The notes under the pieces are model-generated. The model had not been told where the DNA came from and did no database searches. It was given only the letters and a program-made list of their open reading frames with translations. This document shows, one piece after another, positions 1 through 5,284 of a stretch of 5,331 nucleotides of DNA. A program made the translations under genes and the position numbers. Each line of letters opens with the position of its first letter. Within the stretch, counting starts at the first letter, position 1. The stretch is taken from contig CAZKTF010000247.1 in the NCBI GenBank assembly GCA_964555565.1, positions 1 to 5,331 of the forward strand, read 5' to 3'. The stretch comes from CAZKTF01 sp964555565. Its GTDB lineage: Bacteria; Planctomycetota; JAJSAM01; JAKLKS01.

Positions 1-229
1 TTTGCAAACGCTGGGGAGCGACGCGAGGGGGGTGAGGCCACGGTTTGCAAACGCCTGAAGCTCACGCACGGGGTCAGACCCCGGTCGTTTGCAAACGCTG
101 GGGAGCGACGCGAGGGGGGTGAGGCCACGGTTTGCAAACGCCTGAAGCTCACGCACGGGGTCAGACCCCGGTCGTTTGCAAACGCTGGGGAGCGACGCGA
201 GGGGGGTGAGGCCACGGTTTGCAAACGCC
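1..229. repeat. 87-bp tandem repeat array (2.6 exact copies) built from two half-units
   Basis: Unit 1 is 1-87, unit 2 is 88-174, and a partial unit 3 is 175-229; no mismatch is seen between copies. Each unit contains two half-units of 43 and 44 bp, both starting TTTGCAAACG. The palindrome TTTGCAAA therefore recurs at 1, 44, 88, 131, 175 and 218, alternating 43 and 44 bp. The second half-unit also carries the palindrome GGGGTCAGACCCC (70-82 and 157-169), extendable by one base pair to 69-83. The first copy touches the window edge, so the array may continue to the left. No coding sense is apparent, although the period is divisible by three. Function is unknown; possibilities are a REP-like or other intergenic repeat, a protein-binding array, or a structured 3' region of the minus-strand transcript. 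Confidence 0.95.
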
Positions 230-230
230 C

Positions 231-243
231 GAGGTCTGACCCC
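231..243. repeat. Inverted, one-mismatch copy of the array palindrome at the glcD stop codon
   Basis: The 13 bases GAGGTCTGACCCC differ by one base from GGGGTCTGACCCC, the reverse complement of the motif inside the array units. The motif starts 74 bp after the previous one rather than 87, and its orientation is flipped. It therefore marks the end of the array rather than another full unit. It directly abuts the stop codon of the minus-strand oxidase gene at 244-246. Confidence 0.6.
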
Positions 244-1668
244 TCAGTCGGGGAAGATCTTGTCCGGGTTCAGGATCCCCTTCGGGTCGAAGGCCCGCTT
301 CATGGCGCGCATGACGTCGATCTCGTCGGGGCTGAGGGCGAGGGGGAGGTAGCGGCGCTGGCTCCAGCCGATCCCGTGCTCGCCGGAGATCATCCCCCCC
401 AGGGAGACGGTGAGCCGGAAGACCTCCTCGATGACGCCGGGGAGCCGCTCCTCCCAGGTGCGGTCGTCGAGCCCCATCTTCAGGACGTTGACGTGGATGT
501 TCCCGTCGCCCGCGTGCCCGTAGCAGACGGAGGAGACGCCGGCCCGCGCGCAGATGGCCTTCACGCCGCGCACCAGGTCCGGGAGCGCCGCGCGCGGGAC
601 GACCGTGTCCTCCTCCTTGTAGACCGAGGCCGCCTTCACCGCGAGGCCGATGGCGCGGCGCACCTTCCAGAGGTCCGCCTGCTTGGAGGGGGAGTCGGGG
701 AGGAGTACGTCGAGGGCCCCGGCCCGCTCGCAGACCTCCGCCACCGCGGCGGCCTCCGCCTCCACCGCGCCCTCGTCGTTCCCGTCCACCTCGGCGAGGA
801 GCATGGCCTCGGCCTCGCCCGAGCGGGGCACGGAGGTCCCGAGGTGCTCCTCGGCCAGCCGGATCGCCTCGCGCTCCATGAACTCCAGCGCCGCCGGCAG
901 CACCCCCGCCTGGTAGACCTTGGCGATGGCCGCGGTCGCGGTCTCGAGGCTCGGGAAGGGCACGAGGAGGACCCGCCGGTGCCGGGGGAGGGGGATGAGC
1001 TTCAGCCACGCCTTCGTGATCACCGCCAGCGTCCCCTCGCTCCCGACGAGCGCCTGGGCGAGCGAGTACCCGGTGCGGTTCTTGAGGAGCTTCCCCCCGG
1101 GGCGGACGACGCGCCCGTCCGCCATCACCGCCTCGAGCCCGAGGACGAAGTCCTTCGTCACCCCGTACTTGGCGGCGTGGGGGCCGCCCGCGTTCTCCGC
1201 CAGGTTCCCCCCGAGGGTGCAGGAGCCCCGGGAGGCCGGGTCGGGCGGGTAGTAGAGGCCCAGGGCCTCCACGGCCTCCTGGAGGGTCTGCGTGATCACG
1301 CCGGGCTCCACGACGGCGACCAGGTTCTCGCGGTCGATCTCGAGGATGGTCGTCATCCGGTCGAGCGAGAGGACGATGCCCCCGCGCACCGGGAGCGCCC
1401 CGCCGCTGAGGCCCGTGCCCCCGGCCCGCGGCGTCACGGGGACGTCGGCGTCCGAGGCGAGCCGCATCACCCGCGCGACCTCCTCCGTGGTCCGCGGCCG
1501 GACGACGACCTCCGGGTCGAACCAGAGGTCCTCCGTCTCGTCCTTCCCGTAGGGGCGGCGCTCCTCCGGGCCGGTGAGGACGTAGGCCGCCCCGCAGGCG
1601 GCGCGGAGGGCCTCGACCAGGGCGGGCGCGACCCTGGCGTAGAGCCGGGGGGGGCCCGCCGGGCTCAC
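244..1668 (-). CDS. glcD: FAD-linked D-2-hydroxyacid dehydrogenase/oxidase, GlcD family
   Basis: A flavoprotein of 474 residues, the usual length for GlcD and D-lactate dehydrogenase-type FAD oxidases, which oxidise glycolate, D-lactate or related D-2-hydroxyacids to 2-oxoacids and pass electrons to an Fe-S partner or the respiratory chain. The FAD-binding PCMH-type domain covers about residues 50-225, with the pyrophosphate loop PRAGGTGLSGG (80-90) and GGNLAENAGGPHAAKYGV (153-170). The C-terminal FAD-oxidase domain follows, with YGHAGDGNIHVNV (383-395), SGEHGIG (428-434) and the terminal FDPKGILNPDKIF. There is no signal peptide or membrane segment, so it is probably a cytoplasmic or peripheral membrane protein. 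The GTG start (1668-1666) overlaps the TGA stop of the upstream gene in a GTGA junction, suggesting translational coupling; only a weak GGAAG-type ribosome site is present. No glcE or glcF lies in the window, so the substrate is unproven: D-lactate or 2-hydroxyglutarate is as possible as glycolate. Confidence 0.93.
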   Translation of the reverse strand: MSPAGPPRLYARVAPALVEALRAACGAAYVLTGPEERRPYGKDETEDLWFDPEVVVRPRTTEEVARVMRLASDADVPVTPRAGGTGLSGGALPVRGGIVLSLDRMTTILEIDRENLVAVVEPGVITQTLQEAVEALGLYYPPDPASRGSCTLGGNLAENAGGPHAAKYGVTKDFVLGLEAVMADGRVVRPGGKLLKNRTGYSLAQALVGSEGTLAVITKAWLKLIPLPRHRRVLLVPFPSLETATAAIAKVYQAGVLPAALEFMEREAIRLAEEHLGTSVPRSGEAEAMLLAEVDGNDEGAVEAEAAAVAEVCERAGALDVLLPDSPSKQADLWKVRRAIGLAVKAASVYKEEDTVVPRAALPDLVRGVKAICARAGVSSVCYGHAGDGNIHVNVLKMGLDDRTWEERLPGVIEEVFRLTVSLGGMISGEHGIGWSQRRYLPLALSPDEIDVMRAMKRAFDPKGILNPDKIFPD

Positions 1669-2537
1669 TTCCGCTTCCCGGAGACCTTCGTGGACTTCGC
1701 CCCGGCCTTCACCGCGCCGTCCAGGTCGGCGCCCACGCCCCCCAGCGGGCCGAGGACCGCGACGGGGAGGGACCCCTCGACGGGATCGGCCGCGAGGTCG
1801 AGCCCCGCGGCGGCGAGCGCGATCGTCCCCTTCTTCGCGTTCCAGGTGACGGACCGGACCCCGGCGGCGTCCGGCGCGCGGTACTTGAAGACCGTGCCCG
1901 CGCCGTTGACCTCGAAGGAGGAGGCCGGGATCGACTCCTGCCGGTCTCGGAAGAACACCAGCACGTCGCCCGAGGCCCCGGGCCCGAGGAAGACCGCGCG
2001 GTCGTAGGAGAGCCGGGCCTTGAAGGAGTCCCCGCCCGCCGCGTCCCTGAACACCGCCGACGCGCTCGCCTTCGCCGCGTCGAGGCCCGGCCGGCAGACC
2101 CGCAGCGTGTAGGGGTTGCTCCCCTCCTCCTGCGAGAAGGCCAGCACGGCCAGGTGGGGAGCGGGCCCCGCCGCGTCGTCCACGCGGAACCCGAAGAGGC
2201 CGCGGAAGGCGTAGGGACGCGGGCTCGCCACGATGAGCCCGAAGAAGCCGTGGGAGGCCTGGAGGCTGAGCGGCGGGGTGAAGCCGGTGGCCACCAGCGC
2301 CGCGCTCCCGGGCGCGGGGGTGGAGAGGACGTAGGCGTCCACGTCGGTCCCGCTCGAGAGGTCCCCGCCGACGTCGTCGAGGCCCGCGGCCCCGGCCAGG
2401 ACGAGCGCCCCGGCGTAGCCCGGCGCCGACGGGTCGTCGTTGGGCTCCGTCTCGGTGAACGGGGCGAGGGCGCGGGAGGGGTGGAACGCGACGGCGGCCG
2501 CGGCGAGGACCGAGAGGACGAGCGCGGGGCGGTGCAT
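1665..2537 (-). CDS. Exported PPC-domain protein of unknown function
   Basis: A predicted secreted protein of 290 residues. The N-terminus (MHRPALVLSVLAAAAVAF) has a short charged part, then a hydrophobic core; cleavage could follow AVA (17) or ALA (25), though a proline follows the second. Residues about 28-148 look like a bacterial pre-peptidase C-terminal (PPC) domain: TETEPNDDPSAPGYAG (28-43), a GTDVDAYVLSTP strand (63-74) and the closing NPYTLRVC (141-148). Residues about 155-265 appear to form a second beta-rich domain with SVTWNAKKGTIALAAAGLDL (229-248). The tail (277-290) is strongly basic. No protease or other catalytic domain is attached, so a binding or surface role is more likely than catalysis. 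The ATG at 2537 was preferred because it starts the signal peptide. An in-frame GTG at 2570 would add 11 residues and overlap the upstream stop, but the intervening codons ACA and ATT are unlike the local codon use and form a -10-like box. Confidence 0.8.
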   Translation of the reverse strand: MHRPALVLSVLAAAAVAFHPSRALAPFTETEPNDDPSAPGYAGALVLAGAAGLDDVGGDLSSGTDVDAYVLSTPAPGSAALVATGFTPPLSLQASHGFFGLIVASPRPYAFRGLFGFRVDDAAGPAPHLAVLAFSQEEGSNPYTLRVCRPGLDAAKASASAVFRDAAGGDSFKARLSYDRAVFLGPGASGDVLVFFRDRQESIPASSFEVNGAGTVFKYRAPDAAGVRSVTWNAKKGTIALAAAGLDLAADPVEGSLPVAVLGPLGGVGADLDGAVKAGAKSTKVSGKRK

Positions 2538-2544
2538 GGACGCA

Positions 2545-2550
2545 ATTGTA
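2545..2550 (-). promoter_or_regulatory. Candidate -10 box TACAAT for the PPC protein gene
   Basis: On the minus strand TACAAT is followed by seven bases and then the ATG at 2537. Initiation at the usual distance would place the transcript start at or next to the A of the ATG, giving a leaderless mRNA; no Shine-Dalgarno sequence lies close before that ATG. A TACAAT is conspicuous in DNA this GC-rich. No good -35 hexamer is seen at 16-18 bp, and the assignment is by eye only. Confidence 0.4.
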
Positions 2551-2566
2551 GCGGCCCCTGCCGCCG

Positions 2567-3325
2567 TCACGCGATGTCGATCACCTCCCCCGCGCGGACG
2601 GGGCGGACGCCCGGGAGCCCCAGCGCCGCGACCTCGCGCGCGATCTCGTCCTCGTGGCCGGGCTTCATGTGGGTCACGAAGACCGGGACCCCCTTCGGGA
2701 GGACGCGGACCGAGCGGGCGAGGCCGGCGGGCGTGAGGTGGCCGGTGAGCACGGCGAACTCCGCCATCCGGTCCGGGAAGGAGGTCTCCAGGAAGACCGC
2801 GCGCAGACGGGGCCCCGCCGTGAGGACCGCGGGGGCGAGCGCGTTCAGGTCGTCGGTGTCGCCGCAGAAGTAGACCGCGCGGTCCCCCTCCTCGAGGAGC
2901 CACCCGGCGCAGGGGCAGGTGTGGCGGAGGGGGAAGGGCCGCGCGCGGAACCCCGCGACCTCCTCCGGCTTCCCGGGCTCGTGGGCCATCCCCACGAGCA
3001 GCGGGTCCTCCGGGGACGGCGTCGTGAAGGCCTCGAACCACATCTCGCGGTTGAACTGGTGGGCCCGCAGGGACTCCAGCGTCTCGGCGATCCCGTGGAC
3101 CCGGAGCGGCATCGGGACCCGGTTGATGAGGAGGAAGGGGAGGTCCCGGGTGTGGTCCAGGTGGCTGTGCGTCAGCAGGACGTCGGTCACCTCGGCCTGC
3201 TCCGCGAGGGTGAGGACGGTCGCCACGGCGCCCGCGTCCACCGCGAGCCGGCCGTCCACGAGGAAGGAGGTCGGGGGGCGCCCGGGGGCGCAGCCGCCGC
3301 TCGTCCCGAGGACCCTCACGCGCAC
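2567..3325 (-). CDS. MBL-fold metallohydrolase, class II cyclic-nucleotide phosphodiesterase-like
   Basis: A 252-residue metallo-beta-lactamase-fold hydrolase. The dinuclear metal site is complete: HSHLDH (53-58), His135 in PLRHT, Asp156 in FCGDT and His196 in GHLT. The middle stretch (residues 80-104), with an ETLESLRAH helix followed by FNREMWFEAFTTP, together with LETSFPDR (179-186), TGHLTP and VTHMKPGHED (217-226), resembles class II 3',5'-cyclic nucleotide phosphodiesterases of the CpdP/yeast PDE1 type more than beta-lactamases, RNase Z or glyoxalase II. The predicted role is hydrolysis of cAMP or a related cyclic phosphodiester. It lacks a signal peptide, so it should be cytoplasmic, unlike periplasmic CpdP. 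The GTG at 3325 was chosen because a GGAGGAG ribosome site lies six bases upstream; a GTG two codons later is the alternative. It is the first gene of the minus-strand cluster. Fold confidence is high, substrate confidence moderate. Confidence 0.88.
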   Translation of the reverse strand: MRVRVLGTSGGCAPGRPPTSFLVDGRLAVDAGAVATVLTLAEQAEVTDVLLTHSHLDHTRDLPFLLINRVPMPLRVHGIAETLESLRAHQFNREMWFEAFTTPSPEDPLLVGMAHEPGKPEEVAGFRARPFPLRHTCPCAGWLLEEGDRAVYFCGDTDDLNALAPAVLTAGPRLRAVFLETSFPDRMAEFAVLTGHLTPAGLARSVRVLPKGVPVFVTHMKPGHEDEIAREVAALGLPGVRPVRAGEVIDIA

Positions 3326-3331
3326 GCGCTG

Positions 3332-3338
3332 CTCCTCC
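3332..3338 (-). promoter_or_regulatory. Ribosome binding site GGAGGAG for the MBL-fold gene
   Basis: On the minus strand GGAGGAG is followed by six bases and then GTG at 3325-3323. This near-optimal spacing favours the first GTG over the second one at 3319. Confidence 0.7.
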
Positions 3339-3356
3339 GCGCCCCGCGACCGCCGC

Positions 3357-3362
3357 AGTGTA
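3357..3362 (-). promoter_or_regulatory. Candidate -10 box TACACT for the MBL-fold gene
   Basis: TACACT on the minus strand lies 31 bases before the GTG start, which would give a leader of about 25 bases containing the GGAGGAG site. It sits in a context (GCTACACTGC) very like that of the TACAAT box of the next gene (GCTACAATTGC). No convincing -35 hexamer is seen; the expected place is filled by GC-rich dyads. Confidence 0.4.
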
Positions 3363-3364
3363 GC

Positions 3365-3378
3365 GGCGCCGCGGCGCC
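3365..3378. promoter_or_regulatory. 14-bp perfect palindrome next to the MBL-gene -10 box
   Basis: GGCGCCGCGGCGCC is a perfect palindrome lying just upstream of the TACACT box, in the -35/-10 spacer of the minus-strand promoter. A second dyad follows at 3378-3396 (CCGGGCG/CGCCCGG arms around five bases). These could be operator sites, but such dyads arise easily in sequence of this composition. Confidence 0.25.
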
Positions 3379-3410
3379 CGGGCGAGAGCCGCCCGGCGCC
3401 GCCCGCGAGA

Positions 3411-3425
3411 GGGGGAGGCTCCCCC
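3411..3425. promoter_or_regulatory. Dyad in the -35 region of the pyk promoter
   Basis: GGGGGA and TCCCCC arms flank a three-base GGC centre. The dyad covers the place expected for a -35 element relative to the TACGAT box at 3436, so it is a candidate operator for the pyruvate kinase gene. This is inference from position and symmetry only. Confidence 0.25.
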
Positions 3426-3435
3426 GGGGACGGGG

Positions 3436-3441
3436 TACGAT
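3436..3441 (+). promoter_or_regulatory. Candidate -10 box TACGAT for pyk
   Basis: TACGAT lies in the context GGGGTACGATGGCG, 72 bases before the pyk ATG, predicting a leader of about 65 bases. It is the only TA-containing hexamer of this kind between the dyads and the gene. No TTGACA-like -35 is visible. Confidence 0.4.
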
Positions 3442-3455
3442 GGCGCCCCCGCCTT

Positions 3456-3502
3456 CGCCCGCCGGAGCGCGCCTCCGGCGCGGCGGCGGGCTTCGGCGGG
3501 CG
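3456..3502 (+). promoter_or_regulatory. Alternative stem-loops in the predicted pyk leader
   Basis: Arms 3460-3467 and 3473-3480 (CGCCGGAG/CTCCGGCG) form an eight-base-pair stem with a five-base loop. Part of the left arm also belongs to a longer-range pairing of 3456-3464 (CGCCCGCCG) with 3494-3502 (CGGCGGGCG), and the two cannot form fully together. The second structure ends just before the purine-rich ribosome site (GGGGGGGAA, 3502-3510). This could modulate translation, but GC-rich leaders often fold in several ways by chance, and no known riboswitch consensus is recognised. Confidence 0.25.
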
Positions 3503-3513
3503 GGGGGGAAGCG

Positions 3514-5244
3514 ATGGACGTCCGGACGAAGATCGTCTGCACGCTCGGGTCGCGGGACCCCGCGGACCCCGCCCTCCCCCAGAACGCCCCCGACTTCGTC
3601 CTCCGCCTGGCCGGGGCCGGGATGGACGTCGCCCGCCTGAACCTCTCCCACAGCCGCGCCTGGCTCGACCGCGAGGGCGCCGGCTTCGCCCCCGAGGACG
3701 CCTGGCTCGAGGCGGTGGAGCGCGTGAACCGGGACCGCGCGGCCGCCCGGGACCTCCGCCGGGTGGCGGTGCTGGCCGACCTCCAGGGGGTGAAGCTCCG
3801 CCTCTCCATCGCGCCCGAGGCCCGGCGGGAGGGCTGGGAACTCCGCCCCGGCGAGACGGTGCGCCTGGCGCTCGCCCCCGGGGCCCCGCCCCCCTGCGTG
3901 GACGGGGGTCCCGCGCTCGCGGAGGACGTGCGGCGGGGGCTCGCGGCCGCGGGGAAGCGCGAGTCCCTCGTCTACCTCGGGGACGGGGAGCCGCTGCTGC
4001 GCGCGCGGTCCGTGGACGGGGCGGGGACGCTCGAGGCCGAGGTGGTGGTGGGGGGGAACGTCACCGACCGCAAGGGGGTGACCTTCCGAGGCGTGGCCCT
4101 GACCGTGGAGACGGTCCTCACCGAGAAGGACCGCTTCGACCTCGCCCGCTTCGTGGTTCCGCGCTGGCTCGCCGGGCGGGTGGGAGTCGTGGCGCTCTCC
4201 TTCGTCCGCGGGCCCGGGGACGTGCGGGCGCTGCGGTCCTTCGTGGCGGGGCTCCTCGGCGCGGCCGGGGAGCGGGTCGAGGCGCCGGACCCCGCCCTCG
4301 CCGCGGACGCGGCCCGCCGCGTGGCCGGCGACCCGGCGCTCCTGGCCGAGTACCGGCGGCTCCTCGGGGCGCTCGACGGGGGGGAGGCGCGGGCGTCCCT
4401 CCTGAAGTTCCCCGTCGTCGCGAAGATCGAGACCCGCGAGGCGGCCGCCGCGGCGGCGGCCATCGTCCGCGAGGCGGACGGGGTGATGGTGGCCCGCGGG
4501 GACCTGGGGCTCCAGTGCGAGGCGGCCGACGTCCCGCGCCTCCAGAAGGAGATCCTCCGCGCCGCGTCCCGGGCCGGGAAGCCCTCCATCGTGGCGACGC
4601 AGATGCTCGACTCCATGGAGAGGTTCTACGAGCCCCGCCGCCCCGAGGCGAGCGACGTGTTCAACGCGGTCCTCGACGGGGCCGACGGGGTCATGCTCTC
4701 GGGCGAGACCTCGGTGGGGATCTACCCCGTGCGCGCGGTGGAGGTCCTCCGCGGGATCGTGGCCTCCGCCGAGTCCTTCGACGGCAAGCCGCTCGAGCAG
4801 CACCAGGAGGACCTGCTGCGGTTCTACGAGGAGGTGCGGGAGGAGAGGGCCTGGCGCGGGGAGGGCGCGGCGGTCACGGACCACGTCTGCTACCTCGCCG
4901 CGGTGACCGCGGCGACGCTCCAGTGCCGGGCGCTCGTGGCGCTGACGACGAGCGGCGGTACGGCGCGCATGGTCGCGCGCTTCCGGCCGCGCACGCCGGT
5001 CTACGCCGCCGTCCACCACGCGGCCGTGGCGCGCCGCCTGAACCTCTCCTACGGGGTCCGCCCGGTGGAGATCCCCTGGCTCCCGAGCGGAACCAGCGCC
5101 GACGAGGCCTTCACGGCCGCGCTCCGGGCGCTGCGGGACGCCGGGGCCCTCGCCGCCGGGGAGCGGGTCGTCCTCCTCTGCGGCCGGCCGCTGGGCAGCG
5201 GCCGCGGGACGAACCTCCTGTCCGTGGAGACCGTCCCGGCCTAG
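3514..5244 (+). CDS. pyk: Pyruvate kinase with lysine-type (potassium-independent) signature and an A-domain insertion
   Basis: Converts phosphoenolpyruvate and ADP to pyruvate and ATP in the last step of glycolysis; cytoplasmic. At 576 residues it is about 100 longer than the common 470-480. The start RTKIVCTLG (4-12) and GMDVARLNLSHS (36-47) hold the phosphate- and metal-binding Arg41, Asn43 and Ser45. The B domain runs from about 97 to 190. The A domain resumes with RKGVTFRG (186-193) and VALSFVRG (226-233), then KIE with the catalytic lysine (Lys304) and metal ligand Glu306, VMVARGDLG (324-332, metal ligand Asp330), ATQMLDSM (361-368) and VMLSGETSVGIYP (393-405). The C domain has LTTSGGTARMVARFRP (477-492) and ends GRPLGSGRGTNLLSVETV. 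The usual DTKGPEIR is DLQGVKLR (89-96), and about 45 extra residues lie between 238 and 300. The ATG is preceded by purine-rich GGGGGGGAAGCG. It is divergent from the MBL-fold gene and followed by tandem TAG stops. Family confidence is very high; the metal-ion prediction is inference. Confidence 0.96.
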   Translation: MDVRTKIVCTLGSRDPADPALPQNAPDFVLRLAGAGMDVARLNLSHSRAWLDREGAGFAPEDAWLEAVERVNRDRAAARDLRRVAVLADLQGVKLRLSIAPEARREGWELRPGETVRLALAPGAPPPCVDGGPALAEDVRRGLAAAGKRESLVYLGDGEPLLRARSVDGAGTLEAEVVVGGNVTDRKGVTFRGVALTVETVLTEKDRFDLARFVVPRWLAGRVGVVALSFVRGPGDVRALRSFVAGLLGAAGERVEAPDPALAADAARRVAGDPALLAEYRRLLGALDGGEARASLLKFPVVAKIETREAAAAAAAIVREADGVMVARGDLGLQCEAADVPRLQKEILRAASRAGKPSIVATQMLDSMERFYEPRRPEASDVFNAVLDGADGVMLSGETSVGIYPVRAVEVLRGIVASAESFDGKPLEQHQEDLLRFYEEVREERAWRGEGAAVTDHVCYLAAVTAATLQCRALVALTTSGGTARMVARFRPRTPVYAAVHHAAVARRLNLSYGVRPVEIPWLPSGTSADEAFTAALRALRDAGALAAGERVVLLCGRPLGSGRGTNLLSVETVPA

Positions 5245-5284
5245 TAGGGGCGGGGTTTACCCCAATGCTCCTGAGCGAAGGGGG
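5245..5284. other. Short region after pyk with two weak dyads
   Basis: GGGG-TTTA-CCCC (5252-5263) and GCTC-CT-GAGC (5267-5276) are short dyads directly after the stop codons of pyk. Neither is followed by a T run, so a standard intrinsic terminator is not supported, though a short hairpin at a convergent gene end is plausible. Confidence 0.25.

Noticed and set aside
1..229. CRISPR-like array: a short palindromic repeat at regular 43/44-bp spacing
   Set aside because: The repeated core is only about 10 bp and the intervening segments are just two sequences that alternate exactly, not unique spacers. No cas gene is present. It is a tandem repeat.
376..2007. Long plus-strand open frame across the oxidase and PPC genes
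   Set aside because: It is an antisense shadow caused by GC-rich codon use. The translation is Arg/Gly/Pro/Ala-rich without domains, while the minus strand encodes clear family motifs.
2567..3325. Beta-lactamase, RNase Z or glyoxalase II assignment for the MBL-fold protein
   Set aside because: The fold motif alone is shared by all of these. The middle region (FNREMWFEAF) and the LETSFP and VTHMKP motifs point to class II cyclic-nucleotide phosphodiesterases, and features specific to the other families are not seen.
2654..3640. Plus-strand open frame opposite the MBL-fold gene reaching into pyk
   Set aside because: It overlaps two well-supported genes, has no recognisable domain and has the composition of an antisense frame.
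2538..3809. Upstream extension of the PPC protein frame to 3809
   Set aside because: The frame stays open only because of base composition. It runs through the MBL-fold gene in another frame and through the divergent promoter region, and the signal peptide marks the true start near 2537.
3316..5019. Long minus-strand open frame opposite pyruvate kinase
   Set aside because: Low-complexity His/Arg/Pro/Gly-rich translation opposite an unmistakable pyruvate kinase; an antisense shadow.
5252..5276. Rho-independent terminator after pyk
   Set aside because: The two dyads have only four-base-pair stems and no T tract follows, so a terminator call is not supported.
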